A DNA stretch of 64,000 nt from Ctenosaura bakeri. Lineage: Eukaryota; Chordata; Lepidosauria; Squamata; Iguanidae. Shown piece by piece: positions 33,120-44,600 of this stretch. The notes beneath the pieces were generated by a model, which searched no databases, was not told the DNA's origin, and saw only the letters and a list, made by a program, of their open reading frames with translations. The stretch is taken from NCBI GenBank assembly GCA_948474755.1, contig CAOLHI010000063.1:806001-870000 (forward strand), read 5' to 3'. Numbering within the stretch: position 1 is the first letter of the stretch; each line of letters opens with the position of its first letter. Both the position numbers and the translations under genes were made by a program.

Positions 33120-33560
33120 TGGGGACTTGCGCAATCGGGGGGGTTGCGATCCGCTTTATCCTATTTGAGGCCGTCCGGCCCCTCCCGAAACTGCAAACCC
33201 CAGGATTCCATAGGAGGTTTAAAGTGGAATCATAGCGCTATAACAGGCTCGTGCGGAAACGGCGTATCCCGGGTCCTCTTCAGCGCCCCTGTGCCAGCGT
33301 CCATCCCCCCCCCACCGCGTGTGTTTGGGGAAGACACTGCGACGCGGACGGAAGGGGGAGCCAGGGCTGTGGGAGAAGAACGAAGCTCTCGGCTATTCGT
33401 GCCAGCAGCCCGGCCCGGTCCGGCGGTGACGCATTCTGATGACGTCATGTTCCAGGACGCCGCCGGAGCCGGAGCCGGAGCCGGAGCCAGAAGCTGAGCG
33501 AGAGGAGGCGGCATGGGCTTGGAAGGGCTCCGGCGCAACTCGGAGGAAGGAGCGACGGTG
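33120..33560 (+). promoter_or_regulatory. PNPLA6: CpG-rich promoter region of PNPLA6
   Basis: A local island of high GC and CpG density in otherwise AT-rich DNA, with no TATA box. It contains a perfect palindromic CRE (TGACGTCA, 33440-33447), a short GGAGCC tandem repeat (33463-33488) and a good donor site (GTGAGT at 33562). Assignment to PNPLA6 is an inference: it is the only CpG-rich block upstream of the coding exons and has the same strand direction. Part of a MITE ('aaactgcaaaccccaggatt', about 33185-33245) lies inside its upstream edge. Confidence 0.6.
33440..33447 (+). promoter_or_regulatory. CRE/ATF site TGACGTCA
   Basis: A perfect 8-base cAMP-response-element palindrome within the CpG island, about 115 bases before the exon 1 donor. 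CREB/ATF proteins bind this sequence. The CpG at its centre is preserved. Confidence 0.65.
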
Positions 33561-33561
33561 G
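33450..33561 (+). other. PNPLA6: Probable 5' non-coding exon 1 of PNPLA6
   Basis: The donor 'ggtg|GTGAGT' is placed at 33561/33562; the 5' limit is arbitrary because no start site can be read. The exon contains an ATG at 33513. Joined to exon 2 at 51287 this gives a 28-codon upstream ORF that stops at 51322-51324, five bases before the main ATG at 51330. No splice choice here joins this ATG in frame to the PNPLA6 protein. Linkage over a 17.7-kb intron is inferred. Confidence 0.5.
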
Positions 33562-35367
33562 GTGAGTCCGAAGCAGAGGAGCGACGGGGTGGGGAAACAG
33601 AAGAGGTATCTATACCGTTATGGGGTGAACGCCCGTAGGAAGGGAAGACGGTACCCCCGAGCATGTGCAGAGTGTATGCGTGATGTCTCATCTTGGGTTT
33701 TGGTCCCAGCCCTCTTCCCTTGTTTTGGGAGGGAAACCCTCGCAGGTGGAAGACGAAGCGAGGTCACGGAAGAGCACGTGGGCAGGAAGGAAGGTGATGG
33801 GGCAGCAGAAAAGGCCGGGATCGGGGGAGCGTTTGTAGACTTCTGGGCACCCCACGTCGACATCCCGGCGTTCTTGCTCCTTTTTTGCCACCCGGTGCCT
33901 GCCAGGCCGTAGGATCACCAAGCCACCCGCCCTGGAAGGGCTTGCCGCAAAGCAAGACCTGCTGTGCTTTGGAAGACTAAGGAAGCTTCTTCAGCAGTTG
34001 GAGAAGAGATGGGGACCTGCCCCCCAGCTAACGCTGGGGCTGCTCTCTGTTCCCTAGGCTGTCTGCCTCCCGTGTGCAGAAGAGCTTCTAGCCCCTCTGC
34101 TCTTTTGGAGCTCACCGGCTCCTCTTGCCTCCTAGCAGAGGTCAGGAGAAGGAGAGGTGCCTTGAGGCAAGGGTGTGCTGGGAGAGCTTCCTGCTAAAGA
34201 TGAGTTCTGGTATAAATTCAAGCAATCTTTCTAGAAACGGTTTTGGGGGAACTGATGTGCAGCAATGGATCGGGGAGGGAATCAGATGAGGAGGGCACAA
34301 GAGACAAGAACAAAGTGGGAGGTGTTGAGAGTGGGAGACTTGGGGACAGCGTCAGGGAGGGACAGCTGTTGTTTCTGAGCCCCATTAATGGCCCGGAGGA
34401 GGACCCAGGCTGGCCAATCCTTGCGTGGTTCTAAGACTTGGGCTGATGCCATCCAGTGAGGCACAGCAGGTCTTTCCACACCAAACAGAATAGGTAGTCA
34501 ACACAGGGGCAGGTATTTCAAGCAGGCTGGGGTTGCTTAACAACCGGGATCCATTCCTGCAAGGCGTGCTTCCACCCAGCCAAGCTCAAGGTCATCTGTT
34601 TATGAACAGAGGGTGTCATTTTTAACAGGAATCAGCTTTTGCTGTAGCAAAAAAGGACCAAGCTTGTTGCATGGGTGTCCCAACTGGTCACACTTCTTAC
34701 CAGCTGGTTGTTGGTAAGAAGTGTAGTGGAATGTGGTTGGTTCTGTGATAGTGGGAGGTTCTTTCTGGAGTCTGTTATTTTTGTAGATATTTGGGGGAAG
34801 TAACTGGTGCTCTGAGGGTAGAATAATGTAGATGATGAGCTAAGAAACTGGAAACAAACCTCCAATTGAGAAGGTCGGTGGGTTCTTCCCATTGCTCCAT
34901 CTTCAGTAGCCATCCCAGATAATGTGCTGCTGACCCAGAAGACAGAAATAGAAGGACAAGGGGTGGTACCTATGCTGGAGGAGGAGAAGGATCATCTCGT
35001 GTCATTATCATCATCTTTATTTATACCCTGACTTTTCCCAATTTTTTGGGACTCAGGATAGCTCCATAGTATCTGGACACCATCTACACATGTTCCAGAC
35101 AGATTCTGCTCACTGCCAGTGCTGTATTTCTGCGTTCTCTGGTATAGTTAATACTGTGCTATTCTCCAGATCCCCCTATTGAATGGGTGTTAAATAAACC
35201 CATGATGATTACCTTAACAGATAGTAGGGATATTTTGAAATGTTTGTACAAACTACATTTGTATCTGTTTGTTTTACATAATTTCTTCTCCTGAGATTAG
35301 CCCAAGGGAGAAGCAAGGATTCCTAAAGATTTTCAAGATTCTTGAATTGCAAAACCTTACTGAGTTT
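33562..35367. other. PNPLA6 intron 1, first part
   Basis: Intronic sequence with declining CpG content. A stretch at about 35000-35080 ('tttatttataccctgacttt') resembles a diffuse repeat seen also at 53905-53960 and 54690-54760. No gene seen. Confidence 0.4.
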
Positions 35368-35595
35368 AGTTGGCCCTCCATATCCACAGATTCTGTATGC
35401 ATGGATTCAACCAACCACAGCTTGAAAACATTCCAAAAAAATCCAAAAAGCAAACTTTGATTTTGTCATTTTATATAAGGAACACCATTTTACTACACCG
35501 TTGTACATAATAGGACTTGAGCAGCCAGAAATTTTGGTATCGATAGGGGGTTCTGGAACGAAATCCTAGCTGATGTGAATCCTAGCCACTGTATT
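35368..35595 (+). mobile_element. Tigger-like MITE
   Basis: The left end 'ttggccctccatatccacag' and 'ggattcaaccaaccacag' are typical of pogo/Tigger-type elements. The right end 'ttttggtatcgatagggggt' to 'cctagccactgta' is the diverged inverted partner. Non-coding. Confidence 0.55.
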
Positions 35596-36069
35596 ATTCT
35601 TATAAGCTGTCACTGTAAAAGTGATAATAATTTTGTTTTTTAAAGCCAAAGTTTTTATCTTTTGTGCCTGTCATTATATTACCAAGGATGAGAATTGTGC
35701 ATCCCTTTAAGTATAGTTGAACTAAGTACCTATCAGCCTCAGTTGAGGAATGCTGGGTGTTGCAGTGTGACAACATCTGGTCTGATTTCCATCCAGGAAA
35801 TACAGTAGGCTAATGCTCTAAATTGAGGATCAAAAATGGCCTCTCCTTTCCTTATATGCACCTGATTTGCTGCCATGGACTATCTCAGAAGAGCAACGTG
35901 CTGACATGGTGTGTAAACATGATGGAGAATCTTTTTCTTTTTCTTCCTGCCATCCTTATTCTAAATTAGTTACTCATTTTTAATATAAACAGTCTAATTC
36001 ATAATCAAAGAAAACATATTCAGAAAAGAAAAAAAAAGAAAGAAAGAAATGAAAAATAACTTAAAACAC

Positions 36070-36598
36070 AATACAGTGGCCCTTCCACATTTGCAAGGGT
36101 TTGGGGCACAGAACCCTCACAAAAGTGGGAAAACCGCAAATAACTCCCCCCTCCCAATCCCCCCTCCTTTTCCCCTCCAGAGTTCCCCGTCCATTCCTTT
36201 GCCTCTGGCCCCAGTGTTCCCTGGGGGAAGTAAAAAGACAAGCTAAAAAGGTTTTTAGTCCTATTCCCTCAGAGAGAGAATAGGATTCTAGCTGCTTCTG
36301 GTTTCCATCTTGAGAAAGGAGGGGAAGGAGCAAAGAGAGCGCCTGACCAATCAGCAGCCATTACATGGCAGAATGTGCAGCCACATGGCAGAGAAGACAT
36401 GCCTCCAGCAGTGAGAGGGCGCTTTGCTCACCCCAAAGGGGGAAAAAGTCCATTTTAAACACAAGCCTCACAAGTCTGGGGTGAGGAATGCAAGGGAATG
36501 AGGGAAGGAAGGAGAGGGAACAAGCACGTGTCTTGTGAATAATCAAATTCGTAAAGGTCAAATCCATAAATGTGGAGGGAAGACTGTATTACAGCACT
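36070..36598 (+). mobile_element. Tigger-like non-autonomous DNA transposon
   Basis: The left end 'acagtggcccttccacattt' and the right end, complemented, 'acagtcttccctccacattt' form inverted repeats of about 25 bases next to TA-type flanks. The interior includes 'gggcacagaaccctcacaaa', shared with the fragment at 3540-3780. No transposase coding. Confidence 0.6.
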
Positions 36599-36639
36599 AA
36601 GCACTAACTAACTAAAATGCTAAACATTAACTTACTAAA

Positions 36640-37640
36640 AGTCAAAAGAGCTCTGATCCCCAAGCCAAACTGTAGTTAAAGGGGGTGAGTAATAGAAAAA
36701 ATAAAGCATATATTATTCTACTGTTATAGATCTAACTGAATAATCCTGTTAAAATTGCCAGGAAACATAGCCATAGATTTTTGCATTGCTAAATTTCTTA
36801 TTGCTCAAAAAGTCCATAAGCAGTTGACTTATTCTTTAAAACCCATATTAGTTTGACAACCTTAATCATCCATTCTTCTGTTGTTGTTTTAGTCTGTTTC
36901 CAGGTTTAATCAGACAGTGCTCTTGCTGCTGTTATATATTGATGATATAATCAATATTTACAATCCAGTTCTTTATCCATAATACCCAGCAAAAACATTT
37001 CTGTTAACTTTACAAAATTCACCTTTCGCCTTCTTACAAGTCTACCACATATGGAAAAAGCCATCCTTATCGTGACATCTCCAGCATTGACTTGAAACAC
37101 TTAGACATTTTCAGAAACTTATTTGGGATTATATACCATCTATACTGCTTTGTATACATGTTTTCTTTTAAATTGCTACACAAGGTAAATTTTATATATT
37201 TAGACCACATTTTTTTCATACATCCCACTTGAACATTGTGCCCAAAATTTTGGACCCACTTTATCATATAATCTTTTACAGGTTCATCTTCTCTCTTTCT
37301 GATTCAAGGGATTTGTACCCTTTTTTTAATTACAAGCCGTCATCTTTACATAACCCTAAATAAAACTGATTTTCTCCAGCTTCTATGGCTATATCTTGCT
37401 TATCTTGATTAATCTATCCTTGGGTTGCATATAAGCAAACCAATTAAGACATTTACGTTCTTAAGAAATCTCTCACTTGATTTAAGCTCCCAGCTGTCTT
37501 GTTCAAAGTTCAAAAGATCATCATAAAACAACCGTTTCTGTTTTAACCCATTCTTTCCTGTGGTGAGGAGGCTAATATTATCTTATTTGTACCAGACTTG
37601 TAGAAGAGTTTTTTTAATGTAGTGATTTTTTTTTTTAAAA
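36640..37640 (-). mobile_element. Old L1 3' fragment
   Basis: The minus strand (37267-37067) encodes 'MWSKYIKFTLCSNLKENMYT' and 'RWYIIPNKFLKMSK', which align with the ORF2 C-terminus of the younger L1 ('KKTNKFTVAQNLKENYYKMF', 'RRYLTPDKLQKIY'). Neighbouring stretches at 36850-37060 and 37380-37580 continue the similarity with stops. Limits are approximate. Confidence 0.65.
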
Positions 37641-37649
37641 AAAGAGGAG

Positions 37650-38590
37650 AATCATGTATCATCTAAAGACTAACAAGTTTTATTTGGGACTAGCATATAT
37701 ACCCAGCTTTGCCCGAGATTTTATTTTCTCATAGGTGATATTTGTCAGAAAGATTTGAGATCCTGTGTTTCTAATTCCTTAAACTGTCTTGTCTAGTACC
37801 TGTGACTTATCCCCAATCCAATCTGTATTCAGAGTTATTAACATACAGAGGTTGCATTCCTAAGGGAATACACTACCCTCCTCCTTGCTGCTAGGCCTCA
37901 TCTCCATAGCAACCGGCCTATTCAAGACAAACCCAGGAGTTCTCCGGCTGAGAATTCTAAAGGCCCCTCCCTAAACTGCAAACCCCAGGATTCCATAGAA
38001 TCTTCTTAGGCAGCCAGTCATATGAGGTCTTCTTGCCTGACACAGACAGACAAACAAACTAACTTTGACTTTTATATATTTGTAAAAGTAGAGAAGCTTT
38101 CACAGACTGCAGCCTATTTCACAAGATGCATGGAGTGTTTCCTCATGAGCTAATATGTGATGTATGATGCAAAGCCATTGTCCAGGTCCCAAGAGATGAC
38201 AGTGAACTGCTTGACTATTTCTTGTGGGTTAGGAATTGTCATCAGCAGGGTCAAAGGGAATTGATTATAATCCCACACTCACAAGAATTTATCAAGGTGT
38301 ATAACTCCCTCTCTTGGGACTTGGAGAAGGAGCAAGACCTTGCATCACATCCTGTGTGTTAATCTGCACATCTGGGCAAGGATACCTATGTTACACCTAA
38401 CTACTATTTGCTAGTGACTACTGTACTGTTATGATAATGATCCCCCTTTGTACCATTTATATTTCAGTTCCTTCTCTCTCAACTGTTTATATTCCTTACC
38501 CAACAACCCTAGCTTGTGTAACACAATTTGGCAACTGAAGCAATACTATTAATCTGATAAAATAGGTTGCAGTCTGTGAAAGGTTATGAC
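37650..38590. repeat. Interrupted dispersed repeat with inverted ends
   Basis: It starts 'atctaaagactaacaagttt'. It continues after an insertion with 'gctttcacagactgcagcct' at 38094. It ends at 38560-38590, where the complement reads 'cctttcacagactgcaacct'. The insertion (37690-38085) is a copy of the family also found at 47585-48055. Confidence 0.5.
37690..38085. repeat. Unclassified dispersed repeat, copy 1
   Basis: Shares most of its length with 47585-48055. Common words include 'gagatcctgtgt', 'ccaatctgtattcagagtt', 'gggaatacact', 'ggattccatagа' type text, 'ccagtcatatgaggtcttct' and a final 'aactttgac.tttatatatt'. The ends are TATATA-like. No coding. The class was not determined. Confidence 0.65.
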
Positions 38591-39670
38591 TGATAAAATT
38601 CCAAGATGTTTAAAATGCCAGAATATTGCCACAGCAGATTAACACAATACCTAATGCAAATAAGGGTGTGTGTGTGTTTGTTGACTGAGAACCTGTTGGA
38701 AATAATGGCTCTGAAATAGCCATGTCCCTGTGATATGGATGGTGCCAATCTCCTCATGGGCATCATTTGCTGCTGATTCTCAGGACTCCTACTGTTTAGT
38801 GGCACTGTTTGGAGCCAGATGGAGGCTGATTCTTTACTACTGAAAGGTGGGCATGTGATGGTGACTCAGAGATCCCTTGTCAAAAGAGCCTCATGGTGGC
38901 CCTAAGGGCTGCTTCACACCTTACGAATCTAAAAGCTAAGAAATTAAGAGATGTATATAAATCTGAGAACTTATAAGTACTCCAAAAGCTCTTACCTATT
39001 AGCCTGCAAAAGAAAAACCTGAAACCTGCCTTTTGGGATTTTTAAAAACTGGCAGGCGACTTATGGTCAAGGTTGAGGCTGTCAGGTTCCTCCTATCAGC
39101 AGATGGCATTTGATAAGCTTGATTTGGCTTCAAGAGTCATTGGCTGTTCTTGCTTGAGATTATTAGGGATCTCATCTCTTTTTGTGTGTGAACTGTGTGA
39201 CCTCCTCCTGCTTTTGGTGTATGGTAATTCAAAGGAAATGGATTTCTCTGGGCTCTGATAGACGGGAAGCTCCTAGTTGGCTCAAGAACAGAAAGGCTGT
39301 GAATGGTGTGTGTGAATCAGAAGCTGCCAGCAATCACTTGTTTAGAGAATGAACTATCCTTTGACTAAAAAATTCTGAGTCCACTTCAGTCTCCCCTTTC
39401 ACTTTCATGTTACTTCTCGTTGTAGGATTTGATCTAAGAATGGACAGTTTTGATGTTTTTCTCCCAGGGTTTTAGGGGTTATTGGGGGCAAGGGAATCAG
39501 TTTTAGTTTTTTGGGAGTCTTTTGGGGGGGTCGTAAGATTGCCGAAAGTTTTTTACAAGATGGCGGCGTCTGAGGACCTTGGAAGTCTCTTGAGGAGCTT
39601 TGGGTGCTGCAAAAACAGGTCTTTGGGGCTGCATGTGGCCAATATTTTCCTCACTGCTCCTATAGAAACT

Positions 39671-39873
39671 GAGGGCCTTTCCACACTATACTGTTATAGT
39701 GCTATTATTTCACTTTCAACATCCTATAGAATCCTGGGGTTTGCAGTTTAGGGAGAGGCCTTTAGAATTCTCAGCCAGAAAGCTGTTTGGTCTCAGTAAA
39801 TGATAAACTCCAGAATTCCACAGGATGTTGAAGGTAGAATAATAGCATTACAACAGAGTAGTGTAGAAAGGCC
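39671..39873. mobile_element. MITE with about 36-bp terminal inverted repeats
   Basis: The left end 'gggcctttccacactatact' and the complemented right end 'gggcctttctacactactct' continue as inverted repeats through 'gctattatt'. The interior 'cctggggtttgcagtttagg' recurs in complement inside the repeats at 37970 and 47920 and upstream of PNPLA6 at 33190. The end type is hAT-like, but this is only a resemblance. Confidence 0.65.
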
Positions 39874-40394
39874 CTTAGTCTCTTACAGCATAAAAAAAGA
39901 GGAAGGAAAGGGCAGAAAAATGTGTTAGGCCATTGAAAACAAACTCTTTTTTTATCTTCTCATGACCTTTTGTGGATATAAACACACTTCTTTGAATCTA
40001 AAAACCAAATCATGTAAGGAATGATTGAAAGGCCTGGGTTGATCAGGAAGTACAAGAGAAGTGAAGGAGAGACACGATGGCCAAATGTCTGAAAGACTGA
40101 CATGCATAGAAATGGAGCAGACTTTCTACTCTGTCTAGAACCAATTGATGAGAATTACAGCAAAGCAGATTTTGAGTGAACTATAAGAGGAGTTTGACAG
40201 TGGACCTCAGTGTCTCGAGAGGTGCTGAGTTCACCTTTAATTGGAGTGTTTAAACAGTGCTTCTCAGTCATCTGTCAGGGATGCCGTTGTCCCATCCTGT
40301 CATTGCAGAAGGGGTGCAGTATGTGTGTTTTAAGCCATCTGATGTGGGGAACCAGCAGGGTTGAAAAATAAAAAGGAGAGAGGGAAAGGGAAGG

Positions 40395-40510
40395 GGAAAG
40401 GGAATCTAGCAGCACCTTTGAGACTTGCTGATTTTTATTTTAAGTTTTCATGGATATCAGATGCAGATGCAATATAGATTGATAATAAAGCCTCAGATTA
40501 TTAAATTTAA
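40395..40510. repeat. Dispersed repeat pair, copy 1
   Basis: 'gaatctagcagcacctttga' through 'gatttttattttaagttttc' and 'gatatcagatgcagatgc' match 41565-41690 ('ctagcatcacctataagact', 'gatttttattttatta', 'gatatcagtccagatac'). Direct orientation, strongly diverged. Confidence 0.5.
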
Positions 40511-41564
40511 CCTAGTACCTCATTTCTGCCCATTGCCTATGGATGTTCCTTTCTTTCCTGGAAGTGTTCAGGGACCAGCAGCATATGTATCAGGAACTGC
40601 TAGTTATCCATGGGCTACCACTTTGAGTAGCGTTGGAGTAAATCATCTCCAGAACTGCTTCTAAGCCACTGTGTCACATTAAAACAAACTCATGGCCATG
40701 CAAAGGCCTGTGACTCACGTAGCTATTTGCAGCATAGAAGTGTGTGCAACCCTTAAAGAGATCAGGTTCTCTTACCGTTTGCAATGCATAGGTTAACAAA
40801 GCATGTTGAAAAGTGTGGAGGCTTCTTCTTCAGTGGACCTTTGCCTTTGCTGGAACTGACTTGCCAGACTACACTCTCTTCCAGTCCTATAAGCAGTACT
40901 GTTTGCCTTTTCCCCCAGAATCTTTTGTCTATGTCTAGTCTGGCTGTCTGCCAGGGCTTACATTAACTCACTTGCTACACTGGCATGACTTCCAAGACTT
41001 CCTATTCTTTCTACCTAAAGTGGAGCCAGTGTTTTAGCTCCATTGCTTCCCAGATTGGATGTGGACTCCATCTGGTAGAAATATCTCCTGTACAAACCCT
41101 ATTGAAGTAAATTGGATTTATAATGTTCTGCAGCCTTTTAGTATTCCCGTAATCATCCTTTACAGCATCTTCCGGTAGTAATGGCTTAGCATATCTGTCT
41201 CTTGAGTGAGGATGGGAAGAGAGCACTGCAGTAGAGCTCCCTCTTTTTATTCTGATTTTGTAAACCCTAAAAGGCTTTCAGCTGGTTTCACCACCACCAC
41301 CACCACTGCAGCTACTCTGCTTCTTTGAAAGGCTAAGCATTGAGCTGAGTATACTGCTGGAGAATCAGCTTGCTTCCCCAGTCTTTGCTAAGCTGCTGCC
41401 TCTTCAGTAGGAAGGATATGGAAAAGGAAGCCTCAAAAAGGAGATTCACCTGAGCCATAAACCAGAAAACAATAGGAGAGAGGTGTTCTCCCTTTATAAC
41501 ACTCTAGCATTCCTCAGTTTCTCTTGGTAGGAAACCAGCATATTTGAAAATGAAGAGGGCAAAG

Positions 41565-41690
41565 GAAGGGGGGGGGAATCTAGCATCACCTATAAGACTT
41601 ACAGATTTTTATTTTATTATGTGCTTCCGTAGATATCAGTCCAGATACAATATAGGGTGGTACTAAAACCTCAGGTTATTAAGGGCATTT
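41565..41690. repeat. Dispersed repeat pair, copy 2
   Basis: Second copy of the repeat at 40395-40510, about 80 bases before the CR1 insertion at 41772. Confidence 0.5.
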
Positions 41691-41771
41691 GTAGTTGTAG
41701 GAGTGTGATAGAATATAGTAGGATCCAAAACAGTGCAAATGGTGACTTTCTCTTCATGATTTGAAAAAGCA

Positions 41772-44600
41772 TCATGGTGCTGAGTATGGGAAACAAGCAG
41801 GATGAGCTTGTACTCCTAGTACAAGAAAATAAATACGATTTGATAGGCATCACTGAGACCTGGTGGGATGAGTCTCATGATTGGAATATAGGAATAGAGG
41901 GGTATAGCCTATTTTGTAAAAATAGACCAAACAAGAAAGGAGGAGGAGTAGCCTTGTATGTCAAGGATGTTTTCACCTGTGAAGAGATCCAGGACTTAAA
42001 CCCAGAAAGCCAGGTCGAGAGCATTTGGGTAAGAATTAAGGCAGAGAGAAACAATAGGGATATTCTGGTGGAGGTTTACTACAGACCTCCAACCCAGGGT
42101 GAGAACTTGGATGACGCCTTCCTCAACCAAATGATTGCACATTCAAAGAGGAGAGATACAGTAATAATAGGAGATTTCAATTACCCGGATATATGCTGGC
42201 AGTCAAACTCTGCCAAGACAGCAAGGTCCAGCAAGTTTCTTGCTTGTCTTGCAGACAACTTCATGGTCCAGAAGATGGAAGAGGCCACAAGGGGATCAAA
42301 TATTCTAGATCTGGTCTTGACCAACAGGGATGACCTTGTTAATGAGGTAGAAGTGGTTGGATCTTTAGGGGGGAGTGACCATGCCCTGTTGGAATTTAGC
42401 ATTCAGTGGGAAGGAGAAGATAAGTGTAGCCAGACACTCATCTTAGATTTTAAAAAAGCAGACTTCTGTAAACTTAGGGAGCTGCTGGCTGGAATTCCGT
42501 GGTCAGGAATAGTTAAAGGGAAAGGAGTTCAGGAGGCATGGGAGTTCCTTAAAAAGGAGATACTGAAGGCACAGTCTAAAACTGTGCCAATAAGGAGGAA
42601 AAATAGAAGGCATCTGAAGAAACCAGAATGGTTGACTAAAGAACTCTCAGCTGAGCTAAGAGTTAAAAGAAACATGTATAGGAAATGGAAGAAGGGGGAA
42701 ACCACCAAAGAAGAATTTAAGCAAGTAGCTAGGAGATGTAGGGAGGAAGTCAGAAAGGCTAAAACACAGAACGAACTTAGGCTGGCCAGAGACATTAAAA
42801 ACAATAAAAAGGTTTTTTTTAAATATGTCCGCAGCAAAAGGAAAAAGAAGGAGACAGTAGGGTCGCTACGCAGAGAAGATGGCGAATTACTCACAGGGGG
42901 GAGAGAAAAGGCAGAGCTACTTAACACCTTCCTTGCCTCAGTTTTTTCCCAGAAGGATACAAGCACTCAACCTGGCGGTTGGGGAGCAGGGGAGGAAGCA
43001 GAGGAAATGAGGCACTTAATAAGTAGAGAGGTGGTACAGGAATACCTGGCCACACTGGATGAATTCAAGTCTCCAGGGCCAGATGAATTGCATCCTAGGA
43101 TATTAAAAGAGCTGACAGAGGTCATTTCGGAACCGCTTGCTATAATTTTGAGAAATCTTGGAGGACAGGAGAAGTTCCAGCAGACTGGAAGAGAGCAAAT
43201 GTTATCCCCATCTTCAAGAAGGGAAAAAAAGAGGACCCAAATAATTATCGCCCGGTCAGCCTGACATCAGTACCCGGAAAGATCCTGGAGCAGATCATTA
43301 AGCAGTCAGTTTCTAATCATTTAGAAAGCAACGCGGTAATCACAAGAAGTCAACATGGATTTCTCAAAAATAAGTCATGCCAGACTAATCTTATCTCTTT
43401 TTATGATAGAGTTACTAGCTTGATAGATGAAGGGAATGCTGTGGATGTAGCATACCTCGATTTCAGTAAGGCCTTTGACAAAGTTCCCCATGACATTCTT
43501 GCAACGAAGCTAGTAAAATGTGGGCTGGACAGGGCTACTGTTAGTTGTATTTGTAATTGGTTGACCGACTGAACCCAAAGGGTGATCACGAATGGCTGCT
43601 TTTCATCCTGGAGAGAAGTGACTAGTGGGGTGCCACAGGGTTCTGTCCTAGGCCCAGTGCTGTTCAATATTTTTATCAATGACTTGGATGAAGGAATAGA
43701 GGGCATGCTCATCAAATTTGCAGATGACGCCAAATTGGGAGGGGTTGCTAATACGCCAGAGGACAGGATCAAAATTCAAAATGACCTGGATAGATTGGAG
43801 AGCTGGGCCAAGGCGAACAAAATGAAATTCAACAGAGAGAAATGTAAGGTCCTACACTTAGGCAGAAATAATGGAATACAGAAATATAGGATGGGGGACA
43901 CGTGGCTGGATAGCAGTACGTGTGAAAGGGATCTAGGAGTCTTCATAGACCACAAGCTGAACATGAGTCAGCAGTGTGATGCAGCAGCCAAGAAAGCCAA
44001 TGCAATTCTCGGCTGCATCAATAGGAGTAAGATGTCTAGATCGAGGGAGGTACTGGTACCACTCTACTCTGCTTTGGTTAGACCCCATCTTGAATACTGT
44101 GTCCAGTTCTGGGCACCCCAATTCAAGAAGGATATTGACAAGCTGGAGCAAGTCCAGAGGAGGGTGACCAAAATGGTGAGAGGCCTGGAAGCCATGCTCT
44201 ATGAGGATAGACTTAGAGAGCTGGGTATGTTTAGTCTGCAGAAGAGGAGGTTAAGAGGGGACATGATAGCCATGTTTAAATATTTGAAGGGATGCCACGT
44301 AGAGGAGGGAGAAGGCTTGTTTTCTGCTGCTCCAGAGACCAGGACAAGGAGCAATGGATTCAAGCTGCAGGAAAGGAGATTCCACCTGAACCTCAGGAAG
44401 AACTTCCTGACAGTCAGGGCTGTCCGGCAGTGGAATCTGTTGCCTCGGAGTGTAGTGGAGTCTCCTTCCTTGGAGGTTTTTAAGCAGAGGCTGGATGGCC
44501 ATCTGTCGGGAGTGCTTTGAGGGTGTTCCTGCATGGCAGGGGTTTGGACTGGATGCCCCCTGTGGTCTCTTCCAACTCTACATTTCTATGATTCTATGAC
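41772..44600 (+). mobile_element. CR1 LINE, near-complete ORF2, in PNPLA6 intron 1
   Basis: The longest CR1 in the window (2.8 kb), same strand as PNPLA6. It begins at the endonuclease N-terminus ('SMGNKQDEL', 'DLIGITETWWDESHDW', 'VIIGDFNYPDICW', 'GSDHALLEF'). A linker and RT follow ('YLDFSKAFDKVPHDIL', '[14 protein letters not shown]', '[11 protein letters not shown]'), and it ends with 'ctatgattctatga'. Two defects: a one-base deletion near 43145 changes frame, and a TGA at 43571-43573 replaces an Arg in 'TDRTQR'. ORF1 and the 5' UTR are missing by 5' truncation. Confidence 0.92.
41774..44520 (+). pseudogene. CR1 endonuclease-reverse transcriptase, frameshift plus stop
   Basis: The endonuclease and linker are open for about 460 residues (41774 to near 43145). 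After the frame change the RT runs to a TGA at 43571-43573, then is open from 43582 to 44520 (312 residues) and ends '[14 protein letters not shown]'. Apart from the two breaks the catalytic motifs are kept, including FADD in place of the usual YADD, which is normal for CR1. Confidence 0.88.

Noticed and set aside
33030..33912. Overlapping ORFs of 150-157 residues around the CpG island
   Set aside because: Long open frames are expected in GC-rich DNA; they lack conserved motifs and conflict with the exon 1 donor.
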